Source: Deltaproteobacteria bacterium
GTDB taxonomy: Bacteria; Myxococcota_A; Polyangia; Haliangiales; JADYYK01
Direction: 5' to 3'
Assembly: GCA_020853705.1 (NCBI GenBank)
Contig: JADYYK010000228.1
Coordinates: 1-33,376 of the forward strand
Length of the DNA: 33,376 bases
Both the position numbers and the translations under genes were made by a program. Positions 7,655-16,266 of the stretch are shown one piece after another. The notes under the pieces are model-generated. The model ran no database searches and was not told the DNA's origin. It worked only from the letters and a program-made list of their open reading frames with translations. Each line of letters begins with the position of its first letter. Position 1 is the first letter of the stretch.

Positions 7655-8037
7655 TGCAGATCCCCCTGCTCACCGTGCTGCAGGCCTGGGCCGCCGTGGT
7701 CTGGGCCGACGGCATGATCGCGAGCACCGAGGGGCGCGCGCTGCGCCGGCTGATCGCGGCGGCGCCGCTGTCGGCCGAGGCTCGGGTCACCGCGATGGGC
7801 TTCCTCGACTCCAGCGTGGAGCTGCCCCGGCTGGAGCTCCTGGCGGGGCTCGACGAGCCGGCGCGGCGGGGGGTCTACCAGGCAGCGCTCAAGCTGGCGG
7901 CGGCGGACGGACAGTTCGTGCTCGAGGAGGGCTCGCTGCTGGAGGCGCTGCGGCGCGGACTGGGGATCGAGCTCGGCGAGGCGGCCGAGCTGGAGGCCGA
8001 GGTGCTGCTGCTGCCGCTGCCGCGGACCGCGGGTTGA
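7654..8037 (+). CDS. TerB-like small helical protein
   Basis: 127 aa, all-helical and acidic, no signal peptide or membrane segment. It contains two copies of the pattern Ala-Asp-Gly-x-h-x(3)-Glu (WADGMIASTEGRALRRLI near 17-34 and AADGQFVLEEGSLLEALR near 83-100), as in the TerB/DUF533-like fold, where acidic residues can bind metal. It starts at the ATG overlapping the aquaporin stop and ends with a TGA that overlaps the next ATG (TGATG at both ends), so all three proteins are probably made at linked rates. Function is unknown. TerB-like domains occur in membrane-associated stress or metal-handling complexes, and a cytoplasmic partner role is a guess. Confidence 0.65.
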   Translation: MQIPLLTVLQAWAAVVWADGMIASTEGRALRRLIAAAPLSAEARVTAMGFLDSSVELPRLELLAGLDEPARRGVYQAALKLAAADGQFVLEEGSLLEALRRGLGIELGEAAELEAEVLLLPLPRTAG

Positions 8038-10484
8038 TGGCGGGAGCGCGCGGGCTGCGGAAGCCGCTGGCGCTGCTTTGGCCGCTGGCGCTGCTGGGGC
8101 TGTGTGCGCTGGTGGGCGGCTGTGTCGAGGATGGCCACTTCAAGTGTGCGACCTCGGCGCAGTGCGGGGCCGGCGGCGTGTGCGAGCCGGGGGGCGGCTG
8201 CTCGTTCGAGGATCCGAGCTGCAGCGCGACCGGGCGGCGCTATGGCACCTTCGCCGAGCTGGCCAACCAGTGCACCGGGGCCGACGGCGGGGTCAGCCCC
8301 GACGGCGGTGACGCCGGGCCGCTGACCTGCACGCCCGCCCTGGCGGTCGGCGGCGGGCACACCTGCGTCAAGCTGGGCGACACCGTGCAGTGCTGGGGCA
8401 ACAATGACAGCGGCCAGGTCGGTGACGGCACCCGGCTGCGCCGGTCGACGCCGCGCACGGTGACCGGACTCGGCCCGGTGGCGGCGCTCTCGGCAGGCTA
8501 CTTTCACACCTGCGCGTGGACCGTGGCCGGCGAGATCTGGTGCTGGGGCGACAACGAGGAGCTGCAGGTGGCCGACGCGCGGCGCGGCGCGGTGACGCGG
8601 CCGCAGCTGATCGCGGGCCTCGGCACCATCCAGCAGCTGTCGAGCGGCGGCCGCGGCAGCTGTGTGCTGGAGCAGAGCGGCGCCATCAAGTGCTGGGGCG
8701 CCAACAACTTCGGCCAGCTCGGCAACGGCGTCCCTGGCGCGCCCAGCACGCCGGTCACCGTGGTCGACGTGCCGCCGGCGCAGAGCATCTCGGTGGGCGG
8801 CTATCTGGCCTGCGCCATCACCCGCAGCGGCGGCCAGCTCTGGTGCTGGGGCGAGAACGACGCCGGCCAGCTGGGCATCGGCAACCTGGACGTCAAGGCG
8901 CGGCCGGTGCAGACCATGATGACCGACGCGGTGGAGGTCGCGGTCGGCGAGAGCCACGTCTGCGCGCGCAAGCTGGATGGCAGCGTGTGGTGCTGGGGCT
9001 GGAACGCGCTGGGCCAGGTCGGCGCTGGCGCGGGGCTGGGCGACAACGTGCTGATGCCGAAGCAGGTGCGCAACGTCAGCGGCGTGGTCGAGATCGCCAG
9101 CGGACCGAACTACAGCTGCGCGCGCGAGGGCGACGGCGACGTCTGGTGCTGGGGCGGTGACAGCTACGGCCAGTCCGGCGTCGGCGACACCCAGTATGCG
9201 CGCGACACGCCGGTGCGCGCGACCCCGGTCGGCGCCGCGACCGCGCTGGGCGTCGGGCGCGACCATGCCTGCGCGCTGCGCGCGGGCGGGCAGCTGGCGT
9301 GCTGGGGCCGCGGCGCGCTGGGGGCGCTGGGCGACGGCTCGATGGTGCAGAGCAGCCAGCCGGTCGAGGTCACCGGCACCAGCTTCACGCAGCTCGGCGC
9401 GGGTGCGGACGTGACCTGCGGGGTCGACAGCGCGGGCACCGGGCAGTGCTGGGGCCTGAACGGCTTCGGGCAGCTCGGCCTGGGTGACGGCGCTGATCGG
9501 CTGCGCCCGACCGCGCTCACGCTGGCCAGCGGCGCCATGCCCGCGCAGTTTGCACCCGGCCACTGGCGCACCTGCGTACGCACCACGGCGGGCGGCGCCC
9601 AGTGCTGGGGCTCCAACAACGAGGGCGCGCTGGGCAATGACGAGACCCCGCCGATGACGCACGACCGGCCCGTGGTGGTGGTCGGGGTCAGCGGCGCCAG
9701 CCACCTGGCCCTGGGCGGCAGCCACGCCTGTGTGCGCCGCGGCGCCGATGGCGCGGTGCTGTGCTGGGGCCACAACGCCAGCCGGCAGCTGGGCGATGGC
9801 ACCACGATGTCGCGCCCGGCGGCGGTCGCCAGCGCGGTGACCGGCGCGCTCGACGTGGTCACCGGGAGCGACTTCAGCTGCGCGCGCACCGCCGGCATGG
9901 GCGTGACCTGCTGGGGCGACAACAACTTCGGGCAGCTGGGCGACGGCAGCGGCATGCCGCGCAGCGCGCCGGTGACCGTGGTGGCGGAGGCTGGCGGCAC
10001 GGCGCTGACCGGCGTGGTCGAGCTGGTGGCCGGCGACGGCCACGCCTGTGCGCGCACCGCGACCCAGGTGCTGTGCTGGGGCGTCGGCTACTCCGGGCAG
10101 CTGGGCGACAACATGTTCGGGTCGGCCAATGCGGCGCGCGTGGTGAGTGGGATGACGGCGATGCGCGTCTTCGCTGGCGGTTCACGGACCTGCGCGATCG
10201 ACATGGCGGGTGCGCTGAAGTGCTGGGGCGACAACTTCCAGGGCGCGCTGGGCGACGGCGGCCATCTGCCGCGCGCGGTGCCGACCCAGGTCATGGGGCT
10301 GACCAGTGGCGTGGTCGACGCGGCCATCGGCAGCGGCGGCCACACCTGCGCGCGCACCATGGACGGCAAGAGCTGGTGCTGGGGCGAGAACGAGTACGGC
10401 CAGCTGGGCGTCGGCAGCGGCATCGGCGCGGGCACCAGCCACACCGCGCTGTCACCGCGGGTGGTGGGGCTGAGCTGCCCGTAG
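8037..10484 (+). CDS. Lipoprotein with 14 RCC1-type repeats (predicted double seven-bladed propeller)
   Basis: 815 aa. ATG 8037 overlaps the preceding stop. A signal peptide (Arg/Lys then LALLWPLALLGLCAL) ends in a lipobox LVGGC with Cys29 as the acylated residue. A Cys-rich segment follows to about residue 72, then a Gly/Asp linker. From about residue 97 there are 14 repeats of about 50 residues, each with a Cys in a G-x(2)-HTCA-like strand, about 12 residues, then CWGxNxxGQLGDG. The variants CWGNNDSGQVGDG, CWGANNFGQLGNG and CWGENEYGQLGVG show the pattern. RCC1 propellers have seven blades, so 14 repeats fit two propellers; the paired cysteines probably form one disulfide per blade in the periplasm or on the surface. 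Ligand unknown. It ends 7 bp from the convergent acyltransferase gene. Confidence 0.85.
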   Translation: MAGARGLRKPLALLWPLALLGLCALVGGCVEDGHFKCATSAQCGAGGVCEPGGGCSFEDPSCSATGRRYGTFAELANQCTGADGGVSPDGGDAGPLTCTPALAVGGGHTCVKLGDTVQCWGNNDSGQVGDGTRLRRSTPRTVTGLGPVAALSAGYFHTCAWTVAGEIWCWGDNEELQVADARRGAVTRPQLIAGLGTIQQLSSGGRGSCVLEQSGAIKCWGANNFGQLGNGVPGAPSTPVTVVDVPPAQSISVGGYLACAITRSGGQLWCWGENDAGQLGIGNLDVKARPVQTMMTDAVEVAVGESHVCARKLDGSVWCWGWNALGQVGAGAGLGDNVLMPKQVRNVSGVVEIASGPNYSCAREGDGDVWCWGGDSYGQSGVGDTQYARDTPVRATPVGAATALGVGRDHACALRAGGQLACWGRGALGALGDGSMVQSSQPVEVTGTSFTQLGAGADVTCGVDSAGTGQCWGLNGFGQLGLGDGADRLRPTALTLASGAMPAQFAPGHWRTCVRTTAGGAQCWGSNNEGALGNDETPPMTHDRPVVVVGVSGASHLALGGSHACVRRGADGAVLCWGHNASRQLGDGTTMSRPAAVASAVTGALDVVTGSDFSCARTAGMGVTCWGDNNFGQLGDGSGMPRSAPVTVVAEAGGTALTGVVELVAGDGHACARTATQVLCWGVGYSGQLGDNMFGSANAARVVSGMTAMRVFAGGSRTCAIDMAGALKCWGDNFQGALGDGGHLPRAVPTQVMGLTSGVVDAAIGSGGHTCARTMDGKSWCWGENEYGQLGVGSGIGAGTSHTALSPRVVGLSCP

Positions 10485-10491
10485 CCTCGGG

Positions 10492-11991
10492 CTAACCGGC
10501 GTGGCCGGGCACGGCGGAGCCGCGGCGGGCCCACCACTCCAGCCCCGCGCCGACCAGCAGCAGCAGCACCGCCAGCGCGGCCAACCAGTCGCCTACATGC
10601 GAATACAGCGTGCCGGCGGCCCCGATGGGGACGTCGGCGATGAGGACGCGGGTGCCGACGCGGAAGTGATCGGCGCGCGCCAGCACGTTGCCCCCGGCGT
10701 CGGCGATCAGGCTGATGCCGTTGGAGGCCGCGCGCACGAGGGCATAGCCGTTCTCGATGCCGCGCAGCCGGGCGTTCTCCAGGTGATAGGGCGCCACCTC
10801 GCGCCAGTCGTTGGTGGGCACCACGACCAGGCTGGCGCCGTCGCGGCCATAGCCGCGCGCCAGATCCACGAAGTTGTCGTCCTGGCAGATCATGCCGCCG
10901 ATGTGGACGCCGGCGAGGTCGAAGCGTACCCGCGCGCCGCTGCCGGCGCGGTAGCCCTCGACCAGCGGGATGAGGTGGTGCTTGACGTACTCGGCCACCA
11001 GGCGACCGTCGGGGGCGAAGAACCAGAGCCGGTTGTCGTTGCTGGCGACGTCGAACACCCCGATGGCCAGCGCCAGGGTGTGGCGGGTCGCCAGCGCACC
11101 GAGCGCCTGCACCGCGGCGTCACGCTGGCCACGGTCGACGAAGAGACCGACCTCGGGCGACACCAGCAGGCGCGCGCCGCCGGCGGCCGCGTCCTCGGCT
11201 GCGCGCGGCAGCACCAGGCCGAGGATGCTGGGGGCGCTGCGCCCGGTGGTGGCGTCGAGGCTGGCAAAGGTCCAGCCCACGGTGGCCACGCGCAGGGTCT
11301 GCCGCGGGGGCGCCCCGGCGCGCCGCAGCGCCACCGCCAGCGCCGGCAGCGCCAGCACCACGGCGAGGGCCAGCGCCGGGGCTCGCCGTGCGCGCCCGCG
11401 TGCGCTCGCCACGCGCAGCGCCAGGGCCTGGCTGGCCACCAGCACGAACACCAGGCCGCTGATCCCGGTCCAGCGCAAGAGCGCCAGCGCGCCTGGCGCG
11501 GCCGACCACACCCGCGCGAAGCACTGCGCGGTGCCCCACACCGGGATGGCGGTGTAGCTCAGCCACTCGACGAGGACGATGGCGGCGGCCATGGCCAGCG
11601 CCCCCAGCACGCCGGGCCAGCGCGAGACGCGCCAGGCCAGCACCCCGGCCAGCAGCCAGAGCAGGCTGAGCGCGGCGGCCAGGCCGGCGCCCATCAGCGG
11701 CGGGAACGCCAGCACCACCGCGAGCGGGCCGGTGTAGCTGAGGCCGGTCAGCGCGCCGATGAGGGCGGCCCAGCGCCACGACGGCGCGCGGGTCAGCGCC
11801 CACAAGAGCGGCAGCAGCGCGATGAGCTCGAGGGCCCAGGCGTGCACCGGATAGTCGGCGCTGAACAGCGCCAGGCCAGTGACGACGGGCGCGGCCAGCA
11901 GCAGGCGCCGCGGCGGCCGGGCGCTCGCGGGCGCCGCAGCCAAGGCCACCGCGGCAGTCGACGCAGGAGCAGGACGCGCGGGCCCGGGCAC
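10492..11991 (-). CDS. lnt: Apolipoprotein N-acyltransferase (Lnt family)
   Basis: 499 aa from GTG 11991. Lnt transfers an acyl chain from phospholipid to the N-terminal Cys of lipoproteins at the periplasmic face of the inner membrane, the last step of lipoprotein maturation. Hydrophobic helices span about 30-225, then a carbon-nitrogen-hydrolase domain (about 233-460), and a final helix (468-487). The catalytic triad is visible as Glu280 (VSPEVGL), Lys337 (YVKHHLIP) and Cys369 (GMICQDD). The later block PTNDWREVAPYHLENARLRGIENGYALVRAASNGIS is family-typical. E. coli Lnt has Cys-Tyr-Glu at the nucleophile, whereas here it is Cys-Gln-Asp. The gene is third in an operon behind two lipoprotein genes (10-nt gap), so it may serve them or be a second, specialised copy. 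Confidence 0.85.
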   Translation of the reverse strand: MPGPARPAPASTAAVALAAAPASARPPRRLLLAAPVVTGLALFSADYPVHAWALELIALLPLLWALTRAPSWRWAALIGALTGLSYTGPLAVVLAFPPLMGAGLAAALSLLWLLAGVLAWRVSRWPGVLGALAMAAAIVLVEWLSYTAIPVWGTAQCFARVWSAAPGALALLRWTGISGLVFVLVASQALALRVASARGRARRAPALALAVVLALPALAVALRRAGAPPRQTLRVATVGWTFASLDATTGRSAPSILGLVLPRAAEDAAAGGARLLVSPEVGLFVDRGQRDAAVQALGALATRHTLALAIGVFDVASNDNRLWFFAPDGRLVAEYVKHHLIPLVEGYRAGSGARVRFDLAGVHIGGMICQDDNFVDLARGYGRDGASLVVVPTNDWREVAPYHLENARLRGIENGYALVRAASNGISLIADAGGNVLARADHFRVGTRVLIADVPIGAAGTLYSHVGDWLAALAVLLLLVGAGLEWWARRGSAVPGHAG

Positions 11992-12001
11992 GGCGGCCGG
12001 C

Positions 12002-13990
12002 TCAGTCGCAGGCGGGGCGGTTGACCTGGGGAGCCGGGTCGGCGCTGGGCAGGATCATGCGCAGATAGTCATACTCGTCGAGGCAGAACACCGAGGGGCC
12101 CTCGCCGAGCAGCTCGGAGCGCTCCTCGAAGGTGCGCGCGCCGCCGGAGTCCATCAGGCGGTTGGGCTGATCGCCGGGGTCGTGGAAGCCGTCGCCATAC
12201 GGGTTGGCCAGGCCCAGGCTGTGGCCGACCTCGTGGGTCATGGTGGTGCCGATCATGCTGCCGATGGCCCAGATGACGCAGGAGATCTGCTCGTCGCGCA
12301 TGCTCTTGTTGGCCGGGCAGCCCTCGCCGGTGGTGCGCATGCTGGCTGCCGAGCCGGCGAGATCGGTGGCCGTGACCTCGACGCCGCCGCGGTCGGAGCG
12401 GAACGGATCGACCAGCTTGTCGAACAGGATGCTGACCTGCTCGGGCTTGGCCTTGCCGGTCGGCGGGTGGGCGCTGAAGCCGAACAGCGACTCGGTGAAG
12501 ACGCCGCCGAAGCCGGGGTAGCCGTCCTGCTGCGTGGTGGCGTTGACGCCGCCGATGCGGTCGTACAGCCGCTCGTTGTCGGTGTCCTTGCCCGGCGAGT
12601 TGTCATAGCCGAACAGACCCAGGCCGTTGGGATCGGGCCCCGCGATGTCGACCTGGGCGTACAGCGCGAAGTCGTCGGGCAGGGTGTCGCGGAACTCGAC
12701 GTTGACCCCGGCGTAGTCGCGGCGCGCCACCGTGAGCACGCGCTGCCGGATCAGGGCGTCGGCGGCGCGCAGGCCGAACTTGCGCAGCGACGACACGTAG
12801 GACGGCAGGAAGTTGATGAACACCACCTGCTTGAGGCGCGCGATCCCGAGCTGCACCGGGATGGCGTCGCCCTCGACGCGCACGCGGCCCTTCTCGACGA
12901 TGGGCCTGGCGCTGCCGCGGATGGTGCCCGACTCCTTGCGCAGGTCGATGAGGCGCCCCAGCGGATCGTCCTCGTCGAGCACGTAGCGCACCTCGGGCCC
13001 GGCGCGGAACTCGACCACCAGCTCGAGATCGATGGCGCGCGCGGCGCCGCCACCGTCGGGCGTGAAGGTCCCGCTCAGCCCGATCAGCGTGGCGTCGTCG
13101 CCGCCAGCCCCGCCGCCGACGAAGCCGCCGCCGCGGATGATGACGTACTGGCCCAGGCTGGCCTTGGTGGGTGACGCCGACAGGATGGCGGGCTTCTGGA
13201 TGTCGAAGCGCACCGTGCGTGGCGCCGACCGGATCTTGGCCCCGCCGGTGTGGCGGTTCTCCAGCAGCAGCGAACCGTCGAAGCGCCCCGGCCCGATCCC
13301 CGACACCGCGGTCGAGTACGGGAACGCCGCCCGGGTGCGATCGAAGGCCGCCAGCGGCGCCGCCGGCAGGTCCACCGTGACCATGGGGCCGCACACCGTC
13401 ATGCCCGCGGGGGTGAAGCAGCCCGACAGGATGGCCACGGTGGCACCCTCGTCGCCGCCCAGCAGGTAGCCGTCGCCGCCGACCTCGGTGGGCTGGTTGA
13501 CGAACGACAGCCCGTCGCCGACGGCGTCCAGGCGCGGCGTCAGCTCGGCCGCCAGCTCCAGCTCCAGCGTCAGCGCGGCGGTCACGTACAGCTTGCTGTC
13601 GACGCTGGAGCGCACCTCGACGGTGGCCTGGCCCTGGAACGCCCCGGTGGGGAAGCCGCCGTCGCCCAGCGCGTCCGCGAAGGCGGCGTCGGCGACCAGC
13701 TCCAGCCGCGCCGAGGACACGTAGACCGCGGGCAGCGCGACGTCGATGCTGCGGTCACCCAGCAGGCCGGTCAGGCGCAGCCGGGTGGCGCCCAGGGTGT
13801 CATCGACGAAGCTGCGCCCGCCGATGGCCAGGCGGGTGCCCGGCACGATGGTGCCGGGATCGATGCGGGTGAGCGCCAGGCCGTCGAGGCCGGTGTCACG
13901 CGGGCCCGTGATCTCGCCGCCGCCACAGCTGGCGAGGCCGAGCAGCGCCAGCGCGACGGCGCCGCCGAGGTGCCGCCCACCCGCCGTCAC
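12002..13990 (-). CDS. Lipoprotein with IPT/TIG-like domains and a metzincin-like protease domain
   Basis: 662 aa from a GTG that overlaps the upstream stop (GTGA). The signal peptide ends in lipobox LASC with Cys22. Beta-rich domains follow: one at about 36-150, and an IPT/TIG-like one beginning KPAILSASPTKASLGQYVIIRGGGF (about 270-320). The C-terminal region (about 375-662) is protease-like, with His586-Glu-Val-Gly-His590 (HEVGHSLGLAN), then GDGFHDPGDQPNRLMDSGG, which supplies His603 and a Met-turn-like Met613. In classical metzincins the third zinc ligand is His or Asp at position +10; here it is Asn596, so His603 may take over or the site may be altered. Likely a periplasmic or surface zinc peptidase; substrate unknown. 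Second gene of the lipoprotein-lnt operon. Confidence 0.75.
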   Translation of the reverse strand: MTAGGRHLGGAVALALLGLASCGGGEITGPRDTGLDGLALTRIDPGTIVPGTRLAIGGRSFVDDTLGATRLRLTGLLGDRSIDVALPAVYVSSARLELVADAAFADALGDGGFPTGAFQGQATVEVRSSVDSKLYVTAALTLELELAAELTPRLDAVGDGLSFVNQPTEVGGDGYLLGGDEGATVAILSGCFTPAGMTVCGPMVTVDLPAAPLAAFDRTRAAFPYSTAVSGIGPGRFDGSLLLENRHTGGAKIRSAPRTVRFDIQKPAILSASPTKASLGQYVIIRGGGFVGGGAGGDDATLIGLSGTFTPDGGGAARAIDLELVVEFRAGPEVRYVLDEDDPLGRLIDLRKESGTIRGSARPIVEKGRVRVEGDAIPVQLGIARLKQVVFINFLPSYVSSLRKFGLRAADALIRQRVLTVARRDYAGVNVEFRDTLPDDFALYAQVDIAGPDPNGLGLFGYDNSPGKDTDNERLYDRIGGVNATTQQDGYPGFGGVFTESLFGFSAHPPTGKAKPEQVSILFDKLVDPFRSDRGGVEVTATDLAGSAASMRTTGEGCPANKSMRDEQISCVIWAIGSMIGTTMTHEVGHSLGLANPYGDGFHDPGDQPNRLMDSGGARTFEERSELLGEGPSVFCLDEYDYLRMILPSADPAPQVNRPACD

Positions 13991-16185
13991 TGGACGGTGA
14001 CCGCCAGGTCGTAGTTGTTGGTGCCGCTGTCATACGGCTTGACCACGATGTAGTAGGTGTCGGCCATCCCGGCCGGCACGGTGTACTCCATGTGCTCGGC
14101 CTTGTTCGAGCCCTGGCCGTTGTCGTACTGGCAGTCGAACTCGACCGTCGAGCATGGCGTCAGATCGCGCACGCCGCCGGGCGCCGCGGCGTCGGTCTTG
14201 AAGAGGTGGATGTCGAGGTCCTCGGCCGGGCCCGTGGTGGTGCCCGCGGCGGGCAGCATCATGGTCAGATCGATGACGACCTTCTTGTTCTCGGGCAGGG
14301 CGATCTTGTACCAGTCCTCGTCCATCGAGGTGCAGATCTTGAGGCCAGTGTAGCGCTGCACCGTCGGCGACAGTGGCACCGGCGTGATGTTCTCGGCCTG
14401 GGTCTTGTTGTTGTCGGGCTCGTTGGCGTCGGTGCAGCAGCTCATCGGCGTCTTGGTCAGCGTCAGGTCGTACAGGTTCTCCAGGATGGGCGGCGCGTCG
14501 AGCGTGAACACGCGCGCGTAGACGTCACCGTCGGAGGCCTGCGCGCAGTGCGACACCGTCTCGACCGCGCCGGTCGAGTAGCTGTAGCGCAGCACGCGCC
14601 CCTGCGTGGTGCCCGAGGGCGCGGCGCGCAGCTGCAGGTCGATGTCGGAAAAGCCGCTGCCCGACAGCACGTCGAGCTTGACCGTGATCATGGCGTCGGC
14701 GGTGATCGGGATGCGGTACCAGTCCTCGTCGGCGGCGCTCTGGCCGGCCGGGCAGAAGGCCAGGTTGGAGTGCACGCCCGCGCTGAGGTTCATCGACATC
14801 GCGTTGCTGATCGAGGTCTGGCCGTCGTTCTGCTCGTAGGCGTCGTCGGTGCACATGGTCATCGTCATCGGCGTGCAGGTGCCCGCGGCCGGGACGCACT
14901 GCCGCTTGGACTGACCGTCCACCGACAGCATGGCGTTGGCGGAGCAGGTGTAGTCGGTCGGGCACGCCGGCGAGGCGGCGTCGCCGCACGACTGCGAGCA
15001 GTACGACAGCCCCATCGAGCCGATGCGCACACAGTTGTCGTCGGCGTCGCCGCACTGGGTGTCGCTGCTGCACGACTTGCAGATCGGCGTGGTGCCCGCG
15101 GTGCCGGGGTTGCTGACCGCGAACGAGAACGTCCCGGTCATGGGCGCCTGCGTGGTGTGGTCGCAGGTGCCGTTGGGATCGTCGTTGTCGTTGGCGGCGA
15201 TGATGTAATACAGCGTCTTCATGCTGCCGGTCGGCATGGCGGCGACCGGGTTGGGGACCACGCCCTTCCAGGTGCCCGAGCGCATGTCACCCGCGGTGCG
15301 CGTCATGGTGACCTGGGTCATCGCGGTCAGCACCGGCGGGTTCGCCGGCGCGGTGGTGGCGTAGTACAGCAGCGGGGCCGACTTGAGGCCGAGGTCGTCG
15401 ACCACCATGGCGCTGATGTCGAGATCCTGCACGGTGGACTGCGCGGCCGGCGCGGTGTGGGTCACTACCGGCGCGGTGCCGGGGCAGTTGGGTTTGGGCG
15501 GGGTGCGCAGCACGATGAGGTACGGCTTGGTGGTGGCCGGCGAGTTGCCGTCGTCGGCCGACAGCACCAGCATGTAGCGATCCTGCGCCGCGACCTGCTC
15601 CGCGGTCGGGCACCACGAGAAGGTGGCGCCGAAGGGGCCCGAGGCCAGCAGCTCGGCGCCCTCGATCAGCGGATCGAGCTGCTCGATGGTCACCATGGGC
15701 GAGTCGGAGTCCTCGACCAGGATGTTGATCTCGAGGCAGTCGTCGCTGCCGAGGTCGAGCGTGGTGCCAGTGCCCAGCGGCTGGCGGAAGATGGGCGAGC
15801 CCTCGCCGCCGGCGTCACGCACGGTGATCTCGATGGTCTCGGTCGCGGTGTGGCTGCCGTCGGACACGATGAAGTCGAACGAGTACGGGGTGTCGCTGCG
15901 ATCGGCGGCGATGGGCGTCCAGCGGAAGTTGGCCACGCCGTCGGCGAACGAGGTGATGGTGGCCTTGTTGGGGCGGGTCTTGAGATCGGGGATGCCCGGC
16001 GCCACGAAGTCGAAGCGCAGGCTGTCCCCGTCGTCGTCGACGGCGCGCACCTGGATGGTCAGCTCGACGCCGACCGAGGCGACCTGGTTCTCGAGCGGCT
16101 GGATGCTGGGGCCAGAGCCACCGCCCCCGCAGCCCACCAGCATGACCAGACACCCGACGACGACGCCCGCACGGAGCACACGCAT
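13987..16185 (-). CDS. Large lipoprotein with Ig-like, Cys-rich and two PPC-like domains
   Basis: 732 aa from ATG 16185 (a TTG at 16191 is a weaker option). The signal peptide ends in LVGC with Cys19, followed by a Gly/Ser tether. Order of parts: an Ig/cadherin-like domain at about 26-125 (VRAVDDDGDSLRFDF, SDGSHTATETIEI); a second beta domain at about 130-228; a third at about 238-358; a Cys-rich module at about 369-445 (ICKSCSSDTQCGDADDNCV); then two pre-peptidase-C-terminal-like (PPC) domains at about 447-580 (YEQNDGQ ... DEDWYRIPI) and 585-732 (NEPDNNKTQ ... DEDWYKIAL). PPC domains usually flank secreted peptidases; here no protease domain is present, but the next gene encodes one. First gene of the operon, 37 nt below an extended -10 element. 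No enzyme function is claimed. Confidence 0.8.
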   Translation of the reverse strand: MRVLRAGVVVGCLVMLVGCGGGGSGPSIQPLENQVASVGVELTIQVRAVDDDGDSLRFDFVAPGIPDLKTRPNKATITSFADGVANFRWTPIAADRSDTPYSFDFIVSDGSHTATETIEITVRDAGGEGSPIFRQPLGTGTTLDLGSDDCLEINILVEDSDSPMVTIEQLDPLIEGAELLASGPFGATFSWCPTAEQVAAQDRYMLVLSADDGNSPATTKPYLIVLRTPPKPNCPGTAPVVTHTAPAAQSTVQDLDISAMVVDDLGLKSAPLLYYATTAPANPPVLTAMTQVTMTRTAGDMRSGTWKGVVPNPVAAMPTGSMKTLYYIIAANDNDDPNGTCDHTTQAPMTGTFSFAVSNPGTAGTTPICKSCSSDTQCGDADDNCVRIGSMGLSYCSQSCGDAASPACPTDYTCSANAMLSVDGQSKRQCVPAAGTCTPMTMTMCTDDAYEQNDGQTSISNAMSMNLSAGVHSNLAFCPAGQSAADEDWYRIPITADAMITVKLDVLSGSGFSDIDLQLRAAPSGTTQGRVLRYSYSTGAVETVSHCAQASDGDVYARVFTLDAPPILENLYDLTLTKTPMSCCTDANEPDNNKTQAENITPVPLSPTVQRYTGLKICTSMDEDWYKIALPENKKVVIDLTMMLPAAGTTTGPAEDLDIHLFKTDAAAPGGVRDLTPCSTVEFDCQYDNGQGSNKAEHMEYTVPAGMADTYYIVVKPYDSGTNNYDLAVTVQ

Positions 16186-16214
16186 GGACAATCCAACCAG
16201 GAAGTTTGGGGCTG

Positions 16215-16223
16215 ATTATAACA
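16215..16223 (-). promoter_or_regulatory. Extended -10 promoter of the lipoprotein operon
   Basis: On the minus strand TGTTATAAT (16223-16215) is a perfect extended -10 element (TG-N-TATAAT) in otherwise GC-rich DNA. There is no recognisable -35 at 16-18 bp, as is common for extended -10 promoters. Predicted start about 16208, leader about 22 nt to ATG 16185. The 81-bp gap also separates this operon from the giant TPR genes upstream on the same strand; no terminator hairpin was recognised. Confidence 0.55.
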
Positions 16224-16266
16224 TCGCCGCCGAAATGCCCAGTGGTTTGCGGGGGTGCGGCCTACG

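Noticed and set aside
10482..10494. Palindrome TAGCC-TCG-GGCTA between the RCC1 gene and lnt
   Set aside because: It is formed mainly by the two facing TAG stop codons, has only 5-bp arms and no T-tract, so it is not a convincing bidirectional terminator.
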